A stretch of DNA of 64,000 nt, taken from Effrenium voratum. Lineage: Eukaryota > Sar > Dinophyceae > Suessiales > Symbiodiniaceae. The stretch spans positions 264,501-328,500 of the forward strand of contig CAUJNA010003802.1 in the NCBI GenBank assembly GCA_963377175.1. Direction: 5' to 3'. Shown here in pieces: positions 12,961 through 23,299 of this stretch (its first letter is position 1; every line of letters begins with the position of its first letter). The notes beneath the pieces were generated by a model. It was not told the DNA's origin and did no database searches. It saw only the letters and a program-made list of their open reading frames with translations. A program made the position numbers and the translations under genes.

Positions 12961-13315
12961 AAAATGGCCGCTGGACAAAGAAAGTTGCTCCTTCACCCCT
13001 GTCTTCATAAGTACTAAGGCATTTTTTGCGACACGAATCAAGGGGGGCAATGTCTGGCAGGTCGAATCTAATTCTCGAATATGTGTGTCTTTTGTTTTCC
13101 TGTCTTTCTCACTGCTGCTAAATCTTGCAGCACGTTCCAGCAAATCGCAAGGTATGGTTCAGCAAACCGTGCCACCAACATCAACACTACTAGCATCACC
13201 CGCAGGTTGCCTTGCAGCTTAGGTGGTGGTTTAGGATTCTGTTTGGGGTGCAGGTTGTATTGGGGTGGTTTTTTTGGGGTGCTCTTCAGGGTGATGGAGG
13301 GCCTATGCTGGTGTA
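12961..13315. other. Unassigned spacer
   Basis: Contains a G/T-rich stretch (13215-13310) with TTTAGGATT and TTTGGGG words resembling degenerate telomere repeat. No gene seen. Confidence 0.4.
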
Positions 13316-13319
13316 GTGT

Positions 13320-13770
13320 TTAATAGCTTAAATGAAAAAACTTGTCCTGAAAAGAAGGACACGCGGCGCAGCACGCAGGACCGCCTCCCGCAAAGCCGCT
13401 CCCACGCATGCATCCCCGCTGCAGCGTGTAACAGCGGCACAAACAACCACAGCCAGACCTTGCAACGGCACCCTGCCAGCAGGTCGGCATCGGGATCGGG
13501 CCCATCAAGGTTGCTGAAGCCAGGCGACGGCAAGCAAGTCGGGCTCTCGGCAAAGGCGATGGAGGCAGCTGCCGGGCAAGCAAGCCCAGAAAATCCGCTG
13601 CCTCCGTGCTCCAGCAGCCCAAGGAACGGACGACACCACTGACTGTGAGCGGCGACACAATGGTCGTGTCGACCGCTGCAATGACCTTGACGCGGCGGTC
13701 ATCGAAACGAGCGACAGCAACATTCAGATCGCGCACGGGAGTGTTTCCCTTCAAAGGTTTTGCCAGGATT
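13320..13770 (-). pseudogene. LINE-like retroposon, C-terminal fragment (copy 1)
   Basis: The translation contains RDLNVAVARFDDRRVKVI followed by AAVDTTIVSPLT, then STEAADFLGLLARQ. In the dinoflagellate LINE-like family this is the domain after the reverse transcriptase, where a RxxEV...DTTxVSPL core precedes a W(S)xEAAxFLRxLAR helix. The stretch between the two motifs is shortened, so this copy is internally deleted. It is probably non-functional. Family assignment is from memory of related predicted proteins. Confidence 0.55.
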
Positions 13771-13829
13771 GGGGGAGAACCAGGCGACGGAAATAGGCGC
13801 GCTGACCCGCACAAAAAAAAATGACAACG

Positions 13830-14016
13830 AGCGCCTTGCCTTGCCCGAGAAAGCGCGGGCGCGGATGCAGGGCAGGGCCCATTGAGGATGAAGAAGGCGG
13901 ATGAAGGATGCAGCCTTCTCACTCCAACGGGCGCCGACCTCAAGCGCGAGGAAAACCAACCGGCAGCGGCTGGGCAGCTCGGGATAGACACGCCCTTTCC
14001 GCAGGCGAGTTTTCAA
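13830..14016 (-). pseudogene. LINE-like retroposon, C-terminal fragment (copy 2)
   Basis: Reads RKGRVYPELPSRCRLVFLAL followed by EVGARWSEKAASFIRLL. This matches the YPEL...RCRLVVxxLEVGGRWSxEAAxFLRLLA segment of the same LINE-like family. In coding order it comes before copy 1, although its motif belongs downstream, so the two are separate fragments rather than one gene. Confidence 0.55.
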
Positions 14017-14329
14017 CCAGGGCGGCGCTTGGCCGGCGGAGCCCAGGCGCGAGACTAGAGCGGTTCGACAGCTAGCTAATTAGCTGGGCACCGCATGCAA
14101 ACACAACCCATTCGCGTGGACCTCGACCCGCCGAGCATCGACCTGGTCAACCACGTCGGCCAAGCCGCTGTTGGTGGTCACCCGAGCCCTGGACGCAGGG
14201 CACACCCAGGCGGCAGCCTGTGCGAGGCCCGCAACATGCGCGGTGGTCGCCAACTGAATCCAATCGACGATAACACCGGCATGTGTTTGCGGCGATGGGA
14301 AGGGGAGCCCGAAAAACCCTAAAAAGGTG

Positions 14330-15203
14330 TGAGGGGGCGGTGGGGAGAACGGTCAAACAGCGCCGAGCTGGCAGGCAGCAAGTCTGCCCGCCACACAGCA
14401 GGGCCAAACTCGGCAATCCCTGGCAGCGCAGGCCCCAGCACGCGCGTCTTGCGGCGACCCCCGCCAGCTCCTCGACAGAGCGCGTGACTAGGTCAAAGGC
14501 TGCCCGCGCTCGCTCCGGGCGTGTCACATGATACAAATCGTCAATTGGAGCTGAGCCGCAGCTGCCGAGAGCGCAGCATGCTGCGTGAGGGCGAACAGCG
14601 CCGGTGCCAAGACATCACCTTGTTCACAGCCCTCGGTGATGACAGGGAGGGCCGCCCATAGACTGGCGAGCAACTTGGGCGTGATGGATTGCAGCTGGCT
14701 GGCAGGAAGGCCGCCCTCACCTTGCCGCAGGTGGACCGTCCGTCGAGCGACAAAACTGTAGCCTCCGCGTCGGTGTCGGTGATGGCGCGCAGCAAAGCCG
14801 CCAGCATCAGTGCCCGCCCGGGCCTGGAGCGCGAACTGGTATAGGGCCGCGTGGCCGCGTCGAAGACTTCCGCAAAGACTTTGGCCAGGGCTCGTGCGAC
14901 CAGCCTGCGAAGGGTCTTGCCCGTCGCAGGATTCACGCCACCGTTGGGCTTGCTGAGGGCCGTCATCCGCGCCAAGCCCAGGGCGTCCGAGATGTTCGCT
15001 GGCACCTCGGCCCGTGCCAAGCGCACAGCGGCGCCGTGCAAGAACCGCAAGCCGCCTGCATCCTCCAAAAGCAGCTTGTAGTGCTCAACGAGCGCCCGAG
15101 AGTCCGGGGGCGCTCCCGCGATGGCTTTCAGGGCGGTGGCAAAGCTCATCTCGCTCAGCTCCAAGAGCGTTTCCGGCTGCGCGTTGAGAAGATCGGCCGG
15201 CAA
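14330..15203 (-). pseudogene. LINE-like reverse transcriptase fragment (copy 3)
   Basis: In coding order: GLARMTALSKPNGGVNPATG, a RT finger segment (TLRRLVARALAKVFAEVFDA, ATRPY), then VLSLDGRSTCGK where family members have SLDGRSAYDS (palm motif A). A frame change gives TEGCEQGDVLAPALFALTQH (motif B), then after another shift IDDLYHVTRPERARAAFDL, the YxDD-equivalent catalytic motif. At least two frameshifts and a small deletion before the DD motif make this a dead copy. The first 660 bases are open. Confidence 0.7.
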
Positions 15204-15659
15204 GGGCGCCTCTCGGGTTCAGTCAGCGCCTGCAGTGTTTCCACCGTGCCTGGCACCAACGCCGCGGCTGTCAGCAGCTGCCGTCCTCTGGAGACCTCTC
15301 CCCGCCGGACCTTGCCTCGCGGCGGCAGTGTGCTTGCGGCAGCTGCGCGACGAAGGGCGCCGCTTCCGACAAGCATAATCCAGCCACATGAGCAGGAGTC
15401 TGGAAATGGAGTTTTACTTGAGTGGCCATGGCTTTTGTTGTGGGGCTGCCTAGGCTTTCCCACGCGTTTTCATTGGGGAGCGCGAGCGCATGTAAGCTTT
15501 TGGTTGGAGGCTTGCTGAAACTCAAAAGCCAAGGCGTGGAGGGGAGTGGGTGGGCCGATTTTCGGTGTGAATTTCAGAAGTCTTCCGGCGCGTGTTTTGA
15601 GAAGGATACTGCACGCCCCTTGCAGGTGCCTGTTTTTCTTCCAAGCCGGTGTCCCCTAA

Positions 15660-15805
15660 AGCCCAGTGTTCCCGGAGCACGCACACGCGCACACGCCCAC
15701 ACGCGCACACCCGCACACGCGCACGCTCGCACAGGCGCGCATGCCCGCGCCCGCGCCCACACACGCTACATACACCCACACGCCAGACACCCGCACACCC
15801 GCAAG
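15660..15805. repeat. (CACACGCG)n microsatellite
   Basis: Alternating CACACGCGCACACGCCCAC words, a purine/pyrimidine alternating tract able to adopt Z-DNA. It interrupts the LINE-derived region, with no clear coding on either side between 15210 and 15950. Confidence 0.85.
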
Positions 15806-16013
15806 AGTTTTGAGCTCCAAGCCCTCACTGCGTGCCCATGGGGAGTTGAAGCCCCAGGCTTTAGCAGAGGGGAGCAAAAGGGGATGGTAGAGCGTGCGCA
15901 CGTTGCGCAAAGCGCGGCAAGGCAATCCGAGAAGAGGACTTCGACGTGGGCTGTGTACGTGCCCCCCAAAACCTCGAAAGAGTGCATGCCGGTGATGGCT
16001 AAGGGCAACTCAG

Positions 16014-17867
16014 TCAAGCCCAGCCCGTGGGAAGCAAGGGCTTCGCGAACGGGAACAGCGCCACATTGAAATCGCGGCCTCCAACATCTGCGGACACACC
16101 GCTGCTGGACCCAAGAACTGTCGCATCGTCCTCCTCTTCATGCGTCTCCACCAGCTTGCTTCCATCATCTGCCAGGTGCTCTGGATTCAGCTCACCATTG
16201 AGCTCGGCATCGGCGTCGGGCTCAACAGGCTGGGGCCGATAAGCGCAACTCCGCTTGCGACACACGCGCGGCCGGCAACGGTCGCGGCCGCAGCCCCTTG
16301 CCATCCGCGAACAAAGGTGTGGGTCCGGCCTCTTGCGGGGCCGACGCCGGCACGCCATCACAGAGCTCACGCCAGCTGAAAGCGGGAAAGCTTGCGCCGC
16401 ATGCTGACGAAGGACAGGCAGACAATCTGCCCAAGATGCCCAATACGCTGAGACTGAGGTTTGAGCAGCTGACAGCAAACCCAGGCCACCGAGCAACAAG
16501 GGCAACTGGGCGATCCTTCGAGCCTGGTCGGGAAGAAAGTCTGCGAAAGTCGACAAAATAGCCGAGTCATGGGCACCGGCGTACTCGGCCGTGACCGACG
16601 GGAAGCATCCAGAGAAGGTAGTTGCAGCGGGGAGAGCAACAAAAAAGCAGCAGCAACCAACACGAAGTCATCGAGCTCGGGCAAACTCAAACGCTGCAGG
16701 AGCTGGTCATGGCTGGCTCGCGGCGCGAGGAGCTGAGTCCGGACAAACGCGGCAGAACCACAAGAACAGTAAGCCCTTGGTCTGCATCGGGCAAACGCCC
16801 AGCTCCAACCCGGCACCCCAGGCTGCCCAACATCCCAAGGCACTTTTCTGCCGCGTTCCACACTCGCGTCGTGGCAGCGCGCTTCACGGAACATGTCCAA
16901 CCCGGTCCAGCTGGTGGACTACAGCGTAGACATCGTCCAAAAGGCAACCAAGGTTTCCGCTCGCAGTTGGTTGTGTGTGGCCTGTAGCGCCGGGTGCTGG
17001 CCAAGCGCATGCAAGGCGGGCATCAAGGGGTCGCCCTGCTCCCCCCCCTCGGCCCCTCGGCTTGCTGAACTATGTGTGGCATCCCCCCCGAATCGTGCCA
17101 AACGTACTCCGAGAACTCGGGATAAAACCGCCGGACAAACGGGAGACTCGTTTGCCCCCGGCACGCCAAGCAGGCCCTGCAACATGGACTGGCGACTCAT
17201 AGTATCAAAAGCACCGATCCCGACCAAGACGATGGGTAAGGAACAACGCTCTCAGCGAAGGTAAAGGCCCCTCCCGGCGCCGGCGCAGCTGCGGGCACTT
17301 CTTGGATTTCCCGCGGCCCGCTTGGCGCTGCGTGCGGAGGCGGCGGCCCGATGGGAGGCCCACCCCAGCTTTGGCGTGCAGTGCTTCTGGATTTCTTCTG
17401 CGCTCCGCCGATCGCATGCGAGGCCCCTGCAGTCCCAGCTGGACCTCGCGCGCCAGGACGGCTGCAAGCATTCTTCGTCCGAAGCCTCCTTGCCGCGCAC
17501 CATCGCGGCGGCCCGCTCCGCATTGCCACGCGGCTCTTCCGTTTTCCTAGCCTGGGCGGCGAGCAGTGCTCAGGAAACCTTGTTGTTGCTGTTCCTCGGT
17601 GAGCGGCGGTCTGCCGAGATCGCGGCTGCAGCCGACCGCTTTCGTTCTGCACAGCCTCCGCCGGGCCACAGCGCGACCGAGGCACCAATGGCGCCTGCCA
17701 TGCCCATGCCCACCAGCCGCGCCGGGCAACTAGAGCAACCAGAGCAACCAGAGCAGCCAACCGGCCCCCACATGCCTGGGCCCAACAGCAGCGGCGGCGG
17801 TAGCAGCAGCAGCAGCAGCAACAGCAGCAAAAGCAGCTGCAGCCGCCGTAGCAGCAGCAGCTGCAGC

Positions 17868-17920
<53 letters not shown>

Positions 17921-18659
17921 GCAGCAACGGCACCGGCCACGGCCCAAACAGCGGCAGCGGCAACCGCAGGAACCAAAGTGGCCGCCCTGCCAGCCCAGCC
18001 GACCACCGCCGCAGCGGCCACACCGACAACAATCGAGGCGGGCAGTCCCACCAGCCCGACCCCGGCGCTTGCGGATTCTGTCGACTTGCTCCAGGTGCTC
18101 CAGGAACGTGCGCGTGGAGCCGGGCAGGGGGCAGGAGCAAGGGCGCCTGAGGCTCCGGAGGCGGTGTCGAAGTGACACTGACGGGAAGCATTTCTCGAGG
18201 GGAGAAGGACGTCAACTCCAAACACTCGAGGACCATGTTCTGCACAGAAAGGGGTAAACGGCACCCCCTGCAGGAGGGGATCTTGCATGGTGAGGCAGGA
18301 CCCCAACAAAGGCAAGTCCACTCAGGATCCCACCGCCCCTCCGAGGGACGGTGGACAGGAACCCACGCCATATGATCAATCCAAGCCTGCTCCGACTTGG
18401 GGCGTGACCCATCCACCAACGCGACTCTCGACACTGCTGCATGAATCCGTCCCGCGCAGACAAGTGACCACCCTGATCGGCAAAACGGACTCGACATTGC
18501 GCGGGAGTTCACACACAGGTGCGCCACGCAACCGAGGTGCAACGAATGCCCACACGACGGCCACACGTACTGGCCTTCTGCGCCGACCAAATGCGGCAGG
18601 ACGTTGTTTTTTTTTGCGCCCGCCAGGGGTGAAACACCGCGCGCGAAGTGAGACCCCAC
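16014..18659 (-). mobile_element. LINE-like retroposon copy 4 with N-terminal zinc region and RT
   Basis: Coding order from 18659. A RING-like/zinc region comes first (PSCGHSLHLGCVAHLCVNSR, then MSSPFCRSGW), with a second Cys cluster (WTCLCWGPASPCKIPSCRGC). Next is a CTG/CAG low-complexity region. From 17227 the RT begins: GIGAFDTMSRQSMLQGLLG, then AEGGEQGDPLMPALHALGQH, and LLDDVYAVVH in a shifted frame (catalytic DD). Thumb and C-terminal motifs follow (RIAQLPLLLGGLGLLSA, YWASWADCLPVLRQHAAQAF, GGRDFNVALFPFA). Frameshifts at the DD motif and after it, plus the repeat expansion, indicate a defective copy. Family known from dinoflagellates (from memory). Confidence 0.65.
17795..17925. repeat. 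CAG/CTG trinucleotide expansion
   Basis: Interrupted CAG run ending in about 17 nearly pure CAG units (17870-17920). All six frames are open across it (Gln/Ser/Ala or Leu/Cys/Ala), which explains the several long overlapping frames. It is embedded in a LINE-like copy between the zinc region and the RT. Confidence 0.95.
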
Positions 18660-18912
18660 ATCTCACCATTCGGAGCGAGCAGAACCGCCAGGAAGCGCAA
18701 GTAGCTTTCCAAGCGGTCGAGAGAATTACCAACATCCTTTCGATCAACATGACGGAGTAGGCGTCCTGTTTTCGCCGCAGATTGCTACATCCGATGGCCG
18801 GATGGGCCAAAGGCAACTTTTGAGGGGAAGAGTAGACAATTTGTGCTGCCTTACCAAAGCATTGGGCCAGTTCCGCACCAGTGGTAGACCCAGAGCAAGA
18901 AGCCGTCAAGGC

Positions 18913-20360
18913 TTATGCTGCGGCAGAGCACAGCAGCGATGACGATGAATTGCGCCGGGGCCTCTCGCAGCAGAAGCACCTCCAGCGCCCACGGCAGCCG
19001 AAAGAGCAACACACAGTATGACACATCTTCCATTTCAGCCTTGGTGCGAACTGTGCGTGACAAGTAAAAGCAAGGAAGACCCCACAGGAAGAGCCAATGA
19101 GGACGTCGACGTGGAGAGGACGCCGGTGATCCAAATGGATTACCTGTTCCTGTTTTCTTTCTTTCCGGGACAGCCACTGCTGTGGCACGACGCGGCCCTC
19201 TGGGCCGACAGCCTCGCGCACCCACGCTTGCTCAACGGCCAGGGCGCAATGGGCAAGCAAGCCGGAACGAGGGCAGGAGACCCGATGGTCGCCCAACACA
19301 TCGGCCTCGCGTCCGCAGCCCGGCTGGCCATCGCCGCCACAACGTTGCTGCGTCAGGGGCAATGGCAACCTCAAGCGCCTGCGCAAAGCGAGGTGCATGT
19401 GTTTGAGCGAAAACGTCGTGCCCGGATCGCACGGGACTGCTGCAAGCCATGCGCCTGCCTGCGCGCCGCTCTGGGACTGCAGAAGCGCTCGCGAGGCTGG
19501 CGCAAGGGCGGGCATTAGCTCGTGCTCCCTGTAATACAGGTTCAGTGCGGAAGCAGCGTGCCTTTGCCAACCTCGCGGCAGGTCGCTTGGCTGTGTAATC
19601 TCAGAATCGCCCGGCAGATCAGGCGCGGCCAAAAGGGCGGGCCAAGCAGGCCGGGCCTCCCAGCCGCGTGCCGCAGCTGCAGCCTCGCGCAACGCGGGGC
19701 CCGCAGCTTCCTTTTCGAAAAGCGGTTCACGTATGCACCGCGCAGCAACATCCGGCCGGCGCTGATGCAGGACAGGCAAGGCATCAGCCCAGGCCGCCCG
19801 CCGCCGGTCGCAAACGGTACGCGCTGGACAAGCCAAGGCCGCCGAGCCGTGCGGGGAGGAAGGCCAGTTGGCGTGCCCGGTCCCGCTCGGCCTCGTCGTC
19901 GCCAGGTGCGCCAGATGGCGGCATCGTGGTCCCTGGCGTAACCTGCCGACAGCGAAGGGGGCAGGGTCCGTATCAAGTGATTCGCCCGGGGGCTCGCGCA
20001 TTGCAGCTGCAAAAGCCAGCTGCTCTGCAGGTCGGGCAACTCTGGGATTTCGTCGAGCAACCGTTGCGCCTCCCCAAGGCGGGCCTCCGCCGCTGCAGCG
20101 ACGAACTCATGCGTGCCGATTGGGGTGCCTAATGCCAGGAAGCCGCGCTCGGCCAGCGGCTGGTCGCCGCGCCACACGTCCGGCCCGAGCTCGGCGATGC
20201 CAGGCGGCGGCGGGCTGGGAGTCGCACTGTAGACCCGTGTTTTCCCGCAGGCACAGCTGCTTGGACCTTGGACTCGTTTTGGAAAGGGGCGGTTAGGCCA
20301 GAGTGCTCGGCACGCATTTCGCTTGGCACGGCATGGCGCTCTGCCCAACCGTTGGCGCAC
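18913..20360 (-). pseudogene. LINE-like retroposon, RT thumb and C-terminal domain (copy 5)
   Basis: Starts with GKTRVYSATPSPPPPGIAEL, GPDVWRGDQPLAERGFLALG and TPIGTHEFVAAAAEARL, then SSWLLQLQCASPRANHLIRT and LPPSLSAGYARDHDAAIW, the region downstream of the RT palm. A frame change leads to RRRAAWADALPVLHQRRPDV, then GAQAGAWLAAVPCDP, ALRRRLRLPLPL and a Cys/His cluster (CGGDGQPGCGREADVLGDHR followed by VSCPRSGLLAHC). It lacks the RT catalytic core. At least one frameshift near 19980-20000. Confidence 0.65.
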
Positions 20361-20399
20361 AGCAGCTCAGCTGCTGCTACAATGCGCAGCTGCAAGCAT

Positions 20400-22000
20400 G
20401 TTGCCGGCTGTTTTCCGGGAGGCGGCCCTCAAGCGCAAAGCGCTGCCCCGTCAGAAACTGGAAAGCCGAAACCCTTGTTGCCTCACCCAGGGCAGTGCCA
20501 GAGGGTGTGTTTTCCGCTGCATGGCACACTTAGGGCTCGACGGCGATATCAAGCTGGCAGCCGCGACTCACACACACAAACATGTGATGCCATGAGAGCT
20601 GTTTGCTTTTGTTTTTCCGGTGACAAGATTGGGCTGGGCGGCTTGACGCGAGTCACCCTTTCTCCGAGGCCAGCCGAAGGAACAGCCAAAGGGCAGAATG
20701 TGAACATGCCATTTGGAGCGCCAGCGACCGGAACAAATGGCTGGAGGTTGGATGAGAGGCCGTCGCAAGGATTCCTTGTAGGAATCCGCGCGTCAAGAGA
20801 ACCATGTTCCAGGGCTTGCTCAGGCGAGAGGGCAGGCGGATTGGCGGGCTCAGCGCCTGCTCATGTACATTCAGAGCCATAGCAAGAGAGCTTGCCTCCC
20901 CAATTGCGACCAGAATGAAACGCCATTGGTGACCTTTCATTTTCCTCATCTCCACTCGCTGTTTTAGAATCAGGATTGCGAGAAACAGGCGACAAAACAC
21001 CGCGGGTGCTGCTCCGTCCGCCCAGTTGATTTTTGTATCCCTTGGCTTGTCGACCCCTTTTCGCGCCCTTTGGATGATTGGCGCTTGCCTCTCGCAATGG
21101 GAACTGCACGCAAAAAAGCCTTTGGGCCTCACAAAGCCATGATTGTGCCAAGGTTAACTTCCGAGGGCCCCACAAACCATTGCAACCCCATATCCCAAAC
21201 CACTCCAATACCACTCAAATACCACTCCAATAGTTTAGAAGTTGCATGAATACTTCATTTGCAAACAAGTGAGCTTTTGGAGTTGGTTTGGAACCCGCGC
21301 AATACAGCCCTGATGTCAGTTTCTCCTCAATCCTGGCTGTGATTGCACCCCCCGCCACTTATGGGTCGCTTGTGGAGTTCGAGTCACGCGTGCCTACGCC
21401 GTGCCGTTGCGGAAGCGGTGAAATCTTGCGGTGCCATTGGGCACCCGCACGGAGCACAGCCACGCGCATGCACCAGCAACCCTACACCCTGTTGCCAAAA
21501 TTTGAAAACGTGAGCCCAGCAAAAGCGAAACCTCAAAATCCTCAAACTCTCAAAAAAAGAAAGTGAAAGCTCTGAACCACAAACCCTAAATAACCTGAAC
21601 CACAAGCGCCCAAAACCAAAAAACAACTACACACGAACCCTAAGCAGCCTACAACCTGGAAACCCTAAACCATAAAAGCCCTAAGCCTAACAATCTGAGA
21701 ACATTTGCCGAAACACAAAAAGAAAATATAGAACACACACACACACACACACACGCGCACACACACAAAAAAAAAACTCAGACCTAAACACCCCAAACAC
21801 CCTATCCCCTAAGCACCTGAACACCCTAAACACCCTAATCACCCCAAGCGCCCTACACGCCCAAAACGCCCGAAACACCTAAAACCAAACCTCTGAAACT
21901 CTGAATGCTAAACACCCCGAACCCTAAAAGTTGTAATCAAGAACACAACGAATCCTGAAAATGCTAAACGTGAACCCTGAAAACCCGGCACCTGACCTTC
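20400..22000. other. Unassigned region with telomere-like A/C-rich stretch
   Basis: From about 21560 to 21960 the + strand is rich in degenerate CCCTAAA/ACCCTAA words (CCCTAAATAACC, CCCTAAGCAGCC, CCCTAAACC and so on) with a (CA)n run at 21733-21770. This looks like decayed telomeric or subtelomeric repeat. No gene is recognisable in the interval. Confidence 0.5.
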
Positions 22001-22504
22001 CAAAACCGTACCCCTGTCGGCCAAAACATACGCCCAAGCGACTCCAAACGATCGGCCCACGAGCCACTTTTGTCTACGCGGTCCCTTCGCAGCGTTTTGC
22101 CTGTCAATTCCTGCCGGTGTTCAAAGGCAAAGCAGCTCTCCAAGACAGCCAACTGCAAACATCCAGGTCCCGCTGGAAAGGAACCTCCAAAGAGCCAACG
22201 AAACGCAGGTCCATGGGCGAGTTTTCTTCGCAAACGGCGAAGCCCACGTCGAGACACTGAGCTGCTGCGCACGGACCGCAAGGGACCGCAAGGGACCCAA
22301 GGCGCGGTGCGGAAGCATGGGCCGGGCGTATTTCCCTTGGCTCCCGTCGAAACACATCGTGTTCAGCGAACTTGCCGAACACCTGGCGCTTTTTGGAGCT
22401 GATGCTCTGCGGCCTTCGTCCTGAGCTTCGCTTTCTCGAAGATTTTCAAGCGAGCCCCGCGGGCCCGAAAGCCTTCTGCTTCTGTGCCCAGCCGTGATCA
22501 CGGG

Positions 22505-23296
22505 TCAGCCGAGCAGAACCGGGTCTTTTGCATTGCTCTTGCACTTGAGGGGCTCTCCATCACTGGCCCCAGCATAACAAGAGTGTCCACAAGTGAGCGA
22601 TGGAGGGGCGCAAGCGCAGCCTTCCCTCCAATTCTGCGAGGTGTTTCGGCCACGCGCTTGCAATCGAGCTTGCAATGTCACTTTGTCCTGACCCAACCGG
22701 ACTTCACTTGCAAGGCGCAACACCTTCCAAGTCGAGGAAACGCAATCGCGTAACCCAGGCGCTTGTGAGGGTAACATGTACGAGAAAGCTGAGCTTGTCT
22801 GCCATGCGAGTTGGAGTCGCAAGACCAATCCGCCCGTGCGCCGGATACGTTTGCGAACAGCAAAAGCGCTAGCCGGAATCGAGGTACCTGCAGAACCCGG
22901 GCCATTCAAAGTTTGAAAAGCATTGGTCTGCTGTTGTTTCTGATACATTCCAATGGAAGCCAAAAAGGCTGAGCTGATATCATGTGGAAGCGCAAAGATG
23001 ATACTGCTAGTAGTGCGCATGTTGCACACGTTGCGTGGATGCTGCAAGGAACAACTGCAAATACGAACAAGCTGATCGCTCCGAAGCAGGGCACGCAATG
23101 CTGCTTCACCCGCAATGATTCTCAGAACGGTACATCGACTCGCCATGCCAATCGATCCGCTTGCTTGAACGTGATCGTATGGGACAACGATCTCAAACGT
23201 AGGAAAACAGCGGCGATTTCGGAAGCAAGGTCTGCTGTTCGGTTCGAAGAAATCCACAAGCAACCTCCGCAAGAAAGACATGCAATGATCGGTCAC
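22505..23296 (-). CDS. Uncharacterised open frame, 263 codons
   Basis: An uninterrupted minus-strand frame from Met at 23296, in DNA of moderate GC where a frame this long is mildly unusual. No domain, signal peptide or membrane helix was recognised. The composition is Arg/Ser/Leu-rich with scattered Cys. It may be chance, an old transposon fragment or an exon; the shorter opposite-strand frames overlap it. Confidence 0.2.
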   Translation of the reverse strand: MTDHCMSFLRRLLVDFFEPNSRPCFRNRRCFPTFEIVVPYDHVQASGSIGMASRCTVLRIIAGEAALRALLRSDQLVRICSCSLQHPRNVCNMRTTSSIIFALPHDISSAFLASIGMYQKQQQTNAFQTLNGPGSAGTSIPASAFAVRKRIRRTGGLVLRLQLAWQTSSAFSYMLPSQAPGLRDCVSSTWKVLRLASEVRLGQDKVTLQARLQARGRNTSQNWREGCACAPPSLTCGHSCYAGASDGEPLKCKSNAKDPVLLG

Positions 23297-23299
23297 GCA

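Noticed and set aside
17197..18659. Long poly-Gln, poly-Leu, poly-Cys and poly-Ala proteins
   Set aside because: All frames of a CAG repeat are open; no frame is supported over the others.
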